NCBI GenBank assembly: GCA_958496175.1
Contig: OY292274.1
Coordinates: 51,966,630 to 52,030,629, forward strand
Direction: 5' to 3'
DNA from: Sisyra terminalis
Lineage: Eukaryota; Arthropoda; Insecta; Neuroptera; Sisyridae
DNA: 64,000 bases
Shown: in pieces, positions 41,215 through 53,149 of the stretch
Layout: each line of letters opens with the position of its first letter
Position numbering within the stretch: position 1 is the stretch's first letter
Position numbers and translations under genes: made by a program
Notes under the pieces: model-generated
Databases searched by the model: none
The model's input: only the letters and a program-made list of their open reading frames with translations
Told to the model about the DNA's origin: nothing

Positions 41215-42660
41215 CGTTTCGTCAAATCGCCAAACTTGTGCGAAAATTTTTAATTGAATCAAATAAATTATCACAAGATGAACACAAAAAAAAATTTTTT
41301 TACAAATTATCGATTAAATAATATGAGCGAATCGAAATGATGTGCGTGCATATTTAGCTCAAAAATTATTTACAGATAAAAAATTGAGCGTAACCCTCTT
41401 TTTCCAAACGCAATTAATACAATATTGATTTGTTAATAAAAATCATAAAATATAAATTTGAAAGTAAAACTGTAAAGAAATTGTATAACAATAAAAAATG
41501 CCTCACAAAAATCGAAATAAGAAAACTTTTTTAAATTTTCAAATAAATAAATAATATTTTATAGAATTTTAAGTAATCTAAATTTTAGACGAAAAAAAAT
41601 ACAAATAAACTATAATTCCAGCATTTGACTCGAAACCAATAATTCATTTACTATTTTACAAAATATTTACAATGTAAAGAATAGAGAAAAGTTAAAAAGG
41701 AAAAAAATTAAAAGTTATTCGCTTATTTAAAAAAAGAATCTTGGCGTTTCATAATGTCACAATAATTAGTATGATTTACAGCCTATTTTAAAATATTTAT
41801 GCATCTTATTTAATAACAATGAATTTTAGTTACTTTGTGATTATATTGATCCCAAGACATTTCTTTTTCTTTTCCGTTTTTCAATAAATCTTTCCATTTC
41901 CACGAAACATCAAACGTCGACCGAAATTCGAGACGTGGCAAGATTTTAAAAAATATCCAAATTATAATACAAAATTATAACAGTCAGTCACAGAATCTTA
42001 TCAATAAATAATTGATATTATTACTATATTAAAATTATTCATCTCACGACTTACAAATACGTTACATTGTTGCTTAAAAATTATTATTTCTGTCGTTTAG
42101 CCGAACTTAATTCGGTTATATTCCACGAAATAAGACTTAACATGATGTTCGACTCGACGTACAATGAGACAACATTGGAGACTTTCCAAAGCACCTCAAC
42201 GCATATAATTTGATATAGGTATTATAATGACGAAAACGTCATCTTTTTACATCCATTTGTAGTTTCAAATAATTCTCACAATGATTTCCTTATTATATAA
42301 TAAATACATATTGTTTTTTGTGTACAAACACAAATACAAATGGAGGAAAAACACACACATTGTTCTAGATTTATCAATTTTAAGAGATCAAAAGCAATAA
42401 CAAATACAACAAACATTAAAAATGCATATCTTAAGCATTTTTCATTCAAAATATATCTTCGTCAAGATTTTTAGCTCTAAACTTCAATCGTTTCATCATT
42501 TTCTCTTATTTAGATGTGTGTGTTCATGAACTTATATTCTTTTTTTTAATTATTTCAATAGAAATTTTAAATTTCCATTAACAATTGCTTACTGTTTAAA
42601 TTCCTCCAGAAATTTTTCAATTAAATTTTTTTGCCTCCTTCGAGATAAATGCTTTTTTCA
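41215..42660. other. Probable 3' UTR of IRF2BPL and intergenic DNA
   Basis: No open frame. Part of this AT-rich stretch must be the 3' UTR of the minus-strand IRF2BPL gene. I could not single out its poly(A) site. Confidence 0.4.
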
Positions 42661-45600
42661 TTAAGTTTCTCTTTCCTTTTTAACTTTGAGTTCTTCCCCT
42701 AATATAGTGGCAATTTCACCCTGCATAAAGGCCCATGGCACATTTGAGTTAGCCAGAGGACATTTTTCGCCACTGGGACAGTAAACTTCGGAACCGGCTC
42801 CTTGTCGTTTAATACTATCACGACTACACGGAAAACAAAATTTGTGATGGGGTACTGATGGGCATTGTACAAAATGGGTGTCCTCCAATCGTTCTTGGCA
42901 CAAAGTGCATTTTAAAGTAGCCGTTACGGGAGCTGCAGCACTAGATGCTGTAGTTCCTTCATTGCCAGGTTGTGTTAATGTATCTGTTTGGCCATTATTG
43001 GTAACCTCACTTGAGGTTACCGTTGTTGAAGAAACATGACGAGATCCCGATGAACGCCGACCACTTGTTGAACCTAAAAGTCATTTATTTTTTATTTTAT
43101 TTGTCCTTTAACATCTTAATATTATAATTACCACTGCTATTCGGTGAATGTTGAGATCCACGAGACGCTGACCTAGGTGCTACAGTACCTGGAGGAGTAC
43201 CACCCGTAGAACGGGGACTACCTGGAGGTAAATTGTCTGCAACAGACATCAAAGCCGCCATTGGCGACTGTCCAGTACCACCAGCATTTTGATGCGTTTG
43301 GCCAGAACCAGTTGCCGATTCAGGCGGTGAAACGGTTCTTCCACTTAACGGTGAATTTGCTGCATTACCATTCGAGGAAATCGACACTGGTGTTGAATAA
43401 CCTTTAAAAAAATAATTTCTCAAATAATTTCTCTCTGCAAAAAATGAGCTCATAGCATTTGAATGAAAAGTTTTCATTTGGATTTTCTAATTATTTTGGT
43501 TTTTACAAATCTATTTAATAATTCTTATCGAAAACTCATTGCAGCGCTTTTTGTTCTTATCAGAGAAAAAAATATTTTGATAACAATGCCTGATAAACTG
43601 ATCATACGTTTTATCGCCATATGAAAAATTCTTACACGTATTATACTTGATAAGAAATCGACTAATTGCACCCCACCTTTATAAATCATGTGGTAAAAAG
43701 TACATTTTCCTCTATTTAAAAATTTAGTATAATGCACCGTAACGTACAGTTCTTGGTTTTGTACTCGTATATTTCCAGTTTCTTATCAACCTTTATAAAA
43801 TCTTTTATATTTATTCTTGAATTTCTTAAATAATAATTTCTGATAAAAGTAAATTTACCTGATAAGGTGATATCTTTAGCTTTCTTATATTGTACCATAT
43901 TTAATTTTGAGTCACTCATAACTGCGATAAGAATTGAATTACATTTTTTTATTTCTTTTTTTGTAATTTGTGCATTTGAAAATTAGAGATAATTGAAAAT
44001 TTTTATCGAATAGTTTTGTAACACACATTCCGAACATAAAATTTTCCTTTATTTCATTAATTTATTGAAATTAAATTTAACATAAACCATTAACTTGAGT
44101 TATGAATAAAAGTAATATATTTATTCTATCAATATCCTAAAGTATTCATATCAATGCCCTAAAGTATGGGAAGTAATTAAATTTTCCCTGTTCGTCTTAA
44201 AAAGAAAAAAAAACGATTTTCACACCTTACGAAGCCGAAAGCTCACCAATTATGAGATTAAACTGTAAAACCCTAAAGAAAGGACGGAGAAAATAGATTA
44301 AAAAATAAAAGCCAAATTAAACAATAAAACAACACAATTTTTATCTCATTTGAGTGTCCACTATTAAAACTACAACAAAATAATATTAACTTGTTTTTTT
44401 TTCTTTTTTAGTGTTTTGTAATTGAAGCGCTAATTCTTAAATTATTTATAATAATATTCTCCCATTTTCCCAGACAAAAACAAAAATCGATTGGGTATTT
44501 TTGAAGAGTATATTATGAACGTTTTTATTTCATTTTCAAAATTCTATCTAATAACACCTCACAGGGTATTTTTGTCATTCCTCAATTATATGTAAAAGAT
44601 TTGTTCCCTATTATTTTCTTAATGTATTATATACTATACTGTAAGTGGAACAATATACATACATATATACCAAATTTTATCAAAATTGGTTTAACGGTTC
44701 ATGAGTTAAAAGAAGACACAAGGACAACCAAAACAATTTTAAAAATAAAATAATAAATTTAGAATAAGGGCTTCTGAGAATGAATATTTATCATAGTATA
44801 TTAAAATGTGCCAAGATATTAAATTTTTTTATATATATTTGCGACTAAGCATGTTTGAAATTAATAAACAATTCATTCTAAAATATTCTTGAAAAATTAC
44901 TGAAAAATGCTGACCGCAGATGAATCCTTTTGATAATCGAAATACGTATCTGGCAAATACAAAACAATTTTATGTATTATATAATTTGTCTAAAGTTTAC
45001 TTTGAATAGATTGTAAAACATAATATTTCATTAAACAAACATTGTAAAACTATTATTTCGATGAAAAGACAAGAAAAACTCTTATTGCTTGCTAATAGTT
45101 ATTGTTTTTCCACTAATCAAGTATACCTTATTATCTGAAGTATTTTTTTATAAAAATAATAAAGTAAAGCAAAAGTTATAACCACTAAAATGGCATTTCT
45201 TGCAAACTTTCAAAAAAGGGGGTCATCCATTCAACAAAAAAAAAATCGAAAAGAAATTTTTGTCTCAAGTATTGTGCAATGAAAAATGACCTAATATTTA
45301 AAAAATGCAATACACGAATGTTTTTTTTGTTCAAGAAACATTTATAGCTGGCTGTGATTTTTGCATTTAAAAAATTACCATTCATATGTTTTCTAAAATT
45401 TCTCTATATAAATTTATTAAAACGTTAATATGTTTTATATGAATGACATAACTAGGTAAATCTTTTTCTACGATCGTGTATATTTATAATATACATTTAA
45501 CAGGTAAAACTCAAGTCTGAGAAAAATAATAAACGAAGACATTTACGGAAACGGCTACAGGAAAAGGGTAAAGAGGGAGATATATTTATATACATACATA

Positions 45601-48600
45601 TCTATATTGCGTGGCAGACCGTATAGCGTGACGTCAGTTTCAACCTCTCTTTACTCTTCACTTCAAAAATCATCGTAGTACTCAATAAAAATACAAGAAT
45701 TTCAGCAAGTGAGTACACAGTATGGCGATAATAAAATTGATAACAAAGACGGGAAACATATAAATGAACACGAACATAGTTACCCACACGTAACAAAATT
45801 ATAGAACCGTATAACACCGTCTTCAACTGACATATATATAAAAACAAGGATAGATATATTTATTCATTTATTTTATATATGTTTGAGTGAACTGTAATTT
45901 GTTCAAGGTCTGTTATTAATCACACGAAAGTGTGTATAAATGTTATGTTTATTTGTTGACATCACAGCGCAGCATCATTGTCTCATCCAGCATTAGCTTC
46001 CCAAATAATTTTTTGAAAACTACAATTTTTCTGCCTTTCGGTTTTTTCGATATATATAATATTTATTTTTTTAATGTGAAACATAATTTAGGAAGAATCG
46101 AATTTATAAAGGATAATACAATTCCATATGCAGGTTTAATACAGCTAGTTAGGTCATTTGAGGCCAAGGATATTGACCTAAATAGTTAACTTTGACAAGA
46201 AGAGAATCCTACCCTAACCTAGAAAACTGAAAATAATTTTCCACGCGAATATTTGTCGCTTAAATGTCACGTATCTACTATGTTATTGATATAACCTCAA
46301 TAATGTACTACACGTGACGTTTCCTCAATTTTTATGGATAAGAAGATGTATTTATGAGTAATTTATACGAAAGTCTTCACTATATTATCTTCGTGCATTA
46401 AACACTAAAATCTATTTATTTTTATTTTCCTTTGAACTTATTCGGTTTCTAAGAAATCTTAAAGTTCAATTATTATTACTTAATCCCTCTGTAACATAAA
46501 AGTGTATTTGAAAACAAAAATGTATTAAGGGCCGTTCATAAAATACGTAAGGTGAAATTTGTATATTTCTCTTTTAATCTTGAAAAATATCTTTTTGATA
46601 AGGGAAAATGAAGAAAAAAAGAATCATAATCTTCTCCTTAACCTCCTTATAGCCTCCAAATCCCTTCAGTAATTTATGAATCCCCACCCAGACAGTCAGA
46701 GCTGGGTCTTTGCCTCTTAACAAAACTAGGAAAGTGAATTCAATTTTTTTTTAGATCTTTTAAAATAAAGATACTAAGATATTTAGTGAATGATCAGTTA
46801 ATAAAAATTCATAAATCGATATGTATTAAAATTTTTGCCCACTACGAGATCCGAAGCCAACTATTTTTAAAGTAATCATCTTGATTACTCGTCCACTAGT
46901 AGACTACATCCATTTTAACGTTTTATATAGCAACTAAGTTTTAAAACTGTACATCTATTTTAGTTAGTTTTACTTTTTTGCGTATTCAAAGTTTGTCATG
47001 TTCTACCTTTATGTTACCCTTCTTTTTACAAAAAAACAGAACATTACTCAATTCGAGAAAGGATAAAACAGAACAGTACATATGGAGCTCGAAACATAGT
47101 ATAATTGAATGGAAGGGGGACCAGAAGAGAAGCAAATGTTCATAAAGTATTGACGAACTAATCACGGTTTTCCTAAACATCATATTGGGAGATCTATTAA
47201 CGATTAGAGGCCTATTTAATTTAAAAGAAAAATAATGCCTATAAGTTCTTATTGCAACAAATCCAGTACTAAATACCGTCCAATTTAGTAATAACAACAG
47301 TTTCTATGACAAACTATAATTAATAGAACTATATAACCATTTAGTTATTCCCATTTTTGTTTAATCCATGCTCCGATTGGCTAAATGGATATTTGCTGAC
47401 AGTCAGGAGCCAGATAAAAAAACTCCAAAAAAAAGTACTATATGCCTCTTTGTATTTACTATTTTTGTTTAATATAAAAAGGCAAGACATTTAATTTATT
47501 ATCCAATTGATTATCAAACCGTAGAATTTTACCAATTTTCTTTGTCTTTAATTTCCCTTGTTTATAAATAATTCAGAAAAAGACTATAAGAATTTTAATT
47601 TTCGACCATTTTTCTGGAATCCTTTAAATAATTTTTACGACCTCTATTTTAAGAATCACTGAGTAGGCAGGCAGCACTAACCTGAACTAACCAAGTCTGA
47701 CTACGTATAATAAATGCATATTTTAATGGTTACAACTCAAAAGCCGTTATTTTGTGTAATAACGTATAAAATACAGTATTTAGCTTTAACGTATTCATTG
47801 AAGAATCAAAAGACTTCAGTACAAGATGGATTCAAGTTCCGTTTACGGCCACACAATTTGACCGTTTCAACTCTACTTTCATATTAAGAAACTAAGTAAT
47901 AGACTTTACACCTAATAAAAGACCTTTAATTTAGCTAATGGCATATTACATTTTGGTCATTAAATTAATAGATTGAAATTTATGCTGATATTATAATAGT
48001 TATAGATTGAGTATTGAATGTTATTTAAGAATTTTTTCCCCGTGGTTAAAACATTATTGTAGTTTAGTTAAATATACATAACAAATAGGTGTTTTTCTAT
48101 GTTCTAAGTTCCTCGATTTTTTGTTTAGTAAATACATCTTATACTTTGTTATTAAAATATATAAGTAACAATACTTATTCAATTCAATTGCACAGTTATA
48201 TAGAGGTCAAGTTAAGAGAAGAATAGCAACGAATCACAAATACAATAAAATTACCATTTACCCTTAAAACAAGAGAATATAGTGTAATTAAAGCGGATGT
48301 CACACAAGAGTAACTCATCGGCTTAAAGTATTAACCTGCTGAGTCCATTTTTAACGATTTTTTTTGTTCCATTAGAATGGGAATACAAAATTCTATCGAG
48401 TGATAAACCCATAAATCACTTAAAATATAGATATTTCAAAATATAACGTGAAATGAAAACCAATTATTTGAACTAACTTATGTTACTTACATTGACTTTT
48501 TTCCTTCCCCGTAAAAACTGTAAAATGGACTAAGCAAGTCCTGTAGGCCGACTGTGGGCCATACTGTAGGCCGACTGTAGGCCGACTGTAGGCCGACTGT

Positions 48601-50657
48601 GGGCCGACTGTAGGCCATACTGTAGGCCGACTGTAGGCCGACGAAATAATATAAATCAATAAGTATACTATTCGAATGAAATTATTTAAAATGGTAACTA
48701 GCATAGTACATCTGGTAAAAAGAAAAATGCAAGAAACAGAGTGATGCAATTTTACGCTCATATTATCAAAGACATCCTTAAACCTGTTAGAGGCCTATCT
48801 TAGTTATAGACCTTAAGTTTTAAATATTTTTTAAACCAACTTGAAGAAAAAAACGGTTATTATTCCCTTTTCTCATGAAAGGTCATTATGCTGGTTTCCT
48901 AAAAACCAAAAGTGATAAGATGATTTTTCTTAAACTTCCTTTTAATTGGAAGACTACCAATATCCTCCTCAAACAGTAAATAAGTGGTACCACCTCTATT
49001 GAAAATCACTGATCTACTCTGAGGAATCCTCGAGATAAACCAGAATGTACAGATTTATTTGTTCACATAATTAAATATTACATATTATAATCCTTTTGAT
49101 TTATTCTTACTGTACATTTAGATTCAAAAATATAGTCAGATTTAGCATTTCGTATAAGAAACTATCAATTTTACTTTATAACTACTAAATTTGGAGTTAA
49201 ATCTTTCTTTCTTTCAAATTGTAGACAAAAAAATAATGAAAATATTAATCAGTTAGAACATTCTAAGATTAGAATAATGTTTATTTTAACAAATACCTAA
49301 GTCTTTTTGGGGACAAAATTAGAAATTATTTGATTCTTTTGAAAAGGATGTGGTTCATAGTTACTTAATATTTTCATAAATTAATGTAAAAAAATCTAGT
49401 TTCTTATCTTTTGTTTAAGTTGCTCTAAATATTTTTGATTAATTTTTTTATCGCCACTTCAGTGGTATTCTGATAAGTTATCTTTAGTCGCATATTTATC
49501 AATAATGTTTTGCTTATTTTCGCCTCTATCTTCCATTTGAAATACTATTTTCTCTGATAACTGATACGAAACAGTTAGTAACAGACACAAAGGTTAAGTC
49601 AAGTGTGACGATGATAATAAGACAATTATTTGGAAGTCTCACCATTAGCCTTAAAATTCGAGGCGGTTTCAAACGAGGGGGCTCGAATTGGATGTTTTTC
49701 TTGTTTGAAGACTCGTTCAGCAATAAAAGTTGCACCAAGTGATACGGCAGGAAGTGAATCGCCGCGGGCAAGAGGAGGTCTTACGGCAGAACCAAGTTCT
49801 TCGACGGACATCATACGTTTGGCACTTGGGGGTGCATCGTTCCCGTTTGTTGATGCAGAATGGTGGTGATGATGATCGTCATCATCTGTCACTACTGCAG
49901 AACTTGTTGTTGATAGGCCACGTTTTAAAGCTAAGCCGCTGACTGAGTTTGGTGGTAAGGAATTAGGTCTAAGACCGGTTGTTGCGTTGGATCCATGATG
50001 GTGGTTTTGTAATTGTTGTTGTTGGTGTAAATTAACAGCGGCTGCAGCTAAATGGGCGTTAGAAGGAATTCGCACAGCTGTGCGAGCCATGGCAAGGGGT
50101 TCATGATCAATAGCGCCTCCGTCTTGAATGCCGCGACCCATTTGCCCACTTGCATTTCGAGAATTCTGTTGGGCTTGTTGTGATTGTTGTGGTACAGAGG
50201 AATATTCCGCCAATAATCCGCTACGTGAATGATGCATGGTTGCATAACTAGGATGATGCGATCCTGGTTGTTGTTGACGTGCATTACCGCCGCTTACGCC
50301 GCCTCCACCATGACCACCACTACCGGCACCGCCTCCACCACTTTGTTGTAGCGTGTCGCCTCCGTTCTGATGGTCATGGCCGGAAGATACGGACGACCGA
50401 TGCGACTTGGTCGCGGCGCTGCCATGATTCGGGGCGACCGCGACAGCTCGAGCCTCCTGGAAGCCATGTGCCCGTTTCATTTGCCGAGCGGTCTCTAGCA
50501 CAATTTCTATACGATCAGCACCCTCATAATTAACACAGCCGCGACATACTGCCTCGCTGAAGTCATGTAGCATAGCCCATGGCATCCGCGGCAAATCACA
50601 CAAATAACAATGTTGCCGTTTCGCTTGTTGCATTTGCATCACCGACATATTTACCAT
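42661..50657 (-). CDS. IRF2BPL: IRF2-binding protein family regulator (IRF2BPL / Pits)
   Basis: Three minus-strand exons (50657-49643, 43401-43132, 43073-42661) join to 565 residues. IRF2BP proteins are nuclear co-regulators, and the RING of IRF2BPL has been linked to E3 activity. The N-terminal zinc finger is Cys17, Cys20, Cys38, Cys41 ([11 protein letters not shown] ... CRGC), followed by [20 protein letters not shown]. The middle is low complexity: Gly-rich, Gln-rich and [10 protein letters not shown] conserved [11 protein letters not shown] lies in exon 2. The C-terminal C3HC4 RING starts at about 484 ([20 protein letters not shown], then [11 protein letters not shown] and CPSGEKCPL) and ends [14 protein letters not shown] with a basic tail. 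The human proteins are similar in the ends only. Start: first in-frame ATG at 50657; ATG at 50648 (MSVMQMQQ) is an alternative. Intron 1 is 6.2 kb and holds repeats. Confidence 0.93.
44640..44735. repeat. Dispersed-repeat tail fragment
   Basis: It contains gtggaacaatatacatacat and aaattttatcaaaattggtt, then acggttcatgagttaaaaga and agacacaagg. The same sequence logic (saw an -atcaaaatcggt- phrase, then a short gap, then agaagacac) recurs at 53940-54035 and 54266-54350, marking a common insect repeat family. Confidence 0.45.
46528..46685. mobile_element. MITE with GGGCCGTTCATAA ends
   Basis: The left end gggccgttcataaaatacgt and the inverted right end ggggattcataaattactga are imperfect terminal repeats. 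'Cgttcataaattacgt' ends are frequent in insect DNA-transposon MITEs. About 158 bp, non-coding. Confidence 0.5.
46840..46909 (-). repeat. Decayed SINE head fragment
   Basis: The string acgagatccgaagccaacta followed by agtaatcatcttgattactcg and ccactagtagac aligns with the minus-strand SINE heads at 37611-37684 and 38320-38386. Most of the body is not recognisable. Confidence 0.4.
48316..48650. mobile_element. Long-TIR MITE copy 2 with an expanded terminal tandem array
   Basis: The block 48316-48545 matches the MITE at 39159-39386: tcggcttaaagtattaacct at the left, ttttttgttccattag and ttttttccttccccgtaaa inside. Instead of a simple right end, an array of an 11-bp unit (ctgtaggccga, with variants gtgggccga and gtaggccata) runs from about 48539 to 48642. 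The unit contains GGCCGAC, the inverse of the GTCGGCC terminus. Confidence 0.7.
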
Positions 50658-51839
50658 TAACACATTTAAAAAATACCTAACGAAATTAAAAAACGCTTTA
50701 CTATCACGACTATCCTAGTATCCTAGTTCTACCCTTAAGAAAATTTGGAGTATAGCATTTATGTGCGCACAACACTAGCACCACCTTCGAGTTCAGAATG
50801 CGTATCCTCCTTTTCTTGCTGTTCACATACACGCACAAATGCACATTAGATTCAAATAGTAAAAAAAAAGATTAAACGCTCACTAAATCACTTGATTAGA
50901 AAAAAAAAAATGAAAAAATATCTCCGCAGTACTATTCTTTTCCTTTTCGGTAAAAAATCGTTCGATAATCAAATTACCGTTATAATAATTGGAAGAATAC
51001 GCTTATCAATTGTTATTATTTTATTTGGTTGCATTTCGATAGTAAGCACATTAAAACTACGAAGTGGATAACGAAAAAAGTGACAATCTAAATAACACAA
51101 CGAGCACTTTGCCAAGACTACTCTGAGAAAACTAAAGCCGATGGTGATTATGATGGTGATGATGATGACTGTTCCCTCAGTAATGTATGTACATGCGCGG
51201 TTAGCTTCGTATGTATGAGAGGCCCCCAGCCGTGATCTGTAGCTCAAGAGTGTACGGCGGGTGTGAACGACGTAGCATATACGAATACGATGGAGTCGAC
51301 CACGTTTGTTGATATGTGACAGACAAAGAAAGCGTATATAAAAAAATACGCTCAAACTTAGACCGGCTCGGCTCTAGCGGGATCAAGTGGTTTCATCAAA
51401 CTGCGCTTGCGCATTGCGAGATTTTGTAAAGTAGGATAATTTATGATAATATGAAATCGGTTAAACCCACCAAAATAATATAATTTCTCTTCCTTTTTGA
51501 TATTTAAGCTGTAAGATTCTACGCCGCGTTTTCACCGAAACCGTTGCAGATGCAATACAAATGGCTCGATCACAATTCACTAGAACCAAAGCTTGGTTTA
51601 CTTGTTTTTTGTTTTTTTTCAATAACTTGTTTTTGAGGGAGTGCAGAGTGAGACGAAGAGTGCATGTTAAGGCTACGACAGGTTTCACAGTCAACACAAC
51701 ACAATCATGGAAACAATGCGTGTGTAGTAGTGCACGCGCTTACTAACACAATGAAATTGTTCGTATTACTATCCATGCGCACTAATCATACACATGTATA
51801 TGTACAATCACGATCGTTATCATACGCCGCATACACACA

Positions 51840-51900
51840 TACAAAAGTGACGTCACACAAGATGGCAGTAGACCAATGGCGACTATACGATGACGTCACA
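51840..51900. promoter_or_regulatory. CRE/CCAAT/YY1-like cluster upstream of IRF2BPL
   Basis: Two perfect CRE palindromes TGACGTCA (51848-51855 and 51891-51898), each followed by CAC, flank an AAGATGGCAG (YY1-like) motif and a CCAATGG box in 60 bp. The region 51000-52250 is clearly less AT-rich than its surroundings. It lies 1.2 kb upstream of the IRF2BPL ATG and probably is its promoter or a proximal enhancer; a start site between 50700 and 51900 would imply a long or spliced 5' UTR. Confidence 0.5.
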
Positions 51901-52512
51901 CAGCGCTATTCCACATTCCTGCGTTATGTTTTTGTATAGCTGTTACCGTGCGCGACGCGATCAGCCGGCCAGAGAGGGGGGCGTGGGATTGATAAAGTTA
52001 TAGCGAAATGCGCACGCGTAGCGTCCGTTTTGGAATGTCACAAATTTGCTTGTATTGGTGTGGATGCAAGTTTTATGTCCTGGCGTCATTCCTGTTTTCC
52101 TGCTAGTCTGCCTGTTTGGCTTTGCTCCAGCCATAGATGTGATGCGTTACCGAATCGATTTGGTAAAAGGCCTCCGAGTAGCTCTCCTGAATGGTTTCGC
52201 CTGACTCACACAAGCGCACACAACTAAAAACAGACTTTTCCTCAAACGTATAAATGAACAAACCCAACCTCGTACAACAAACATGCACTTATGCATATAA
52301 ATGTAAAATGCATTCGTTTCAACCTCACTTCATTTAGCATCCATGCCGCTAAAAAAATTTGATCTTTCTTAACAAAAGAATATTTTTTATTAGTTACAAA
52401 CTTTTCTCGTCGCTACAAATAATGTAAAATTGTGATTATAAGAAAAATATTGTAACTATTCAGAATTGGCGCTCTAGACTAAAATTGTCTAAAAATATTT
52501 TTCATATACTTA

Positions 52513-53147
52513 CAGAGGTGTGAAAATTATTAAACTCAAAAACAGATTTTTACTTTCTTCCAGCAATAAATCGCCCAGACTGTAAAGCATCCAACATCAG
52601 TTATGGTTTGGAGCTGCATGTCAGCAAAGGGTACCGGAAGGATATACATTGTGGAAGGTACTATGAAGCAAGACCGATATATACAAGCCTTGGAAACGAG
52701 GGTATTGCCTCAAACTATAGAGCGGTTTCAGGAAGAAAATTCTATCTTTATGCAGAATGGAGTTCCTTGCCATAAAGTCAAAAAAGTTATGGATTTCCTC
52801 AAAAATTCTAACATTAATGTACCTTCTTAGCCAGGAAATAGTCCTGATGCTAATTTCACAGAAAATTTTTGGGCTATTGTGAAGAAAAACCAAAAAAAAA
52901 AACTATTACAACACAGGTGAATCTGATTACCGAACTCATTAAGATTTGGCATCATAATAAAATATAAATGAAAAAAATATTATAGAGATGCCAGGATAAG
53001 AAAAATAAATTATAAACAATAAAGGATAACACACAAAATATTAGATGAGTGACATTACTGTAATTTTTAAATTTATGACATTTAAAAACAAAAATGTGTT
53101 TTTTTTTCTCTTCAGTTGTTTTGAGTCTAATAATTTCCACACCTCTG
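52513..53147 (+). mobile_element. Tc1-like transposon, internally deleted and dead
   Basis: Ends CAGAGGTGTGAAAATTATTA and (inverted) CAGAGGTGTGGAAATTATTA are flanked by TA (52511-52512, 53148-53149). The 635-bp interior keeps the C-terminal part of a DD34E transposase: VMVWSCMSAKGTGRIYIVEG, an FMQNGVPCH box where the second catalytic Asp is replaced by Asn, a stop, then PGNSPDANFTENFWAIVKK with the catalytic Glu. The N-terminal DNA-binding part is deleted and later stops follow, so the element cannot make an active enzyme. Confidence 0.88.
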
Positions 53148-53149
53148 TA

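Larger units (their letters stand above)
43402..49642 (-). other. First intron of IRF2BPL (6.2 kb)
   Basis: No alternative exon was recognised. It contains a palindromic CRE (TGACGTCA, 45629-45636) in a less AT-rich patch at 45450-45850, several dispersed repeats (listed separately) and AT-rich filler. Short open frames here show no family resemblance. The CRE patch could be an internal promoter or enhancer. Confidence 0.5.

Noticed and set aside
45932..46189. 85-codon open frame in IRF2BPL intron 1
   Set aside because: No protein-like features and no domain; lies in an intron on the opposite strand.
48483..48761. 92-codon minus-strand frame with repeated [12 protein letters not shown] peptides
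   Set aside because: The repeats are the translation of the 11-bp tandem array at a MITE end, not a protein repeat.
50279..50533. Plus-strand Arg/His-rich frames near 49630-50533
   Set aside because: Shadows of the GC-rich low-complexity first exon of IRF2BPL.
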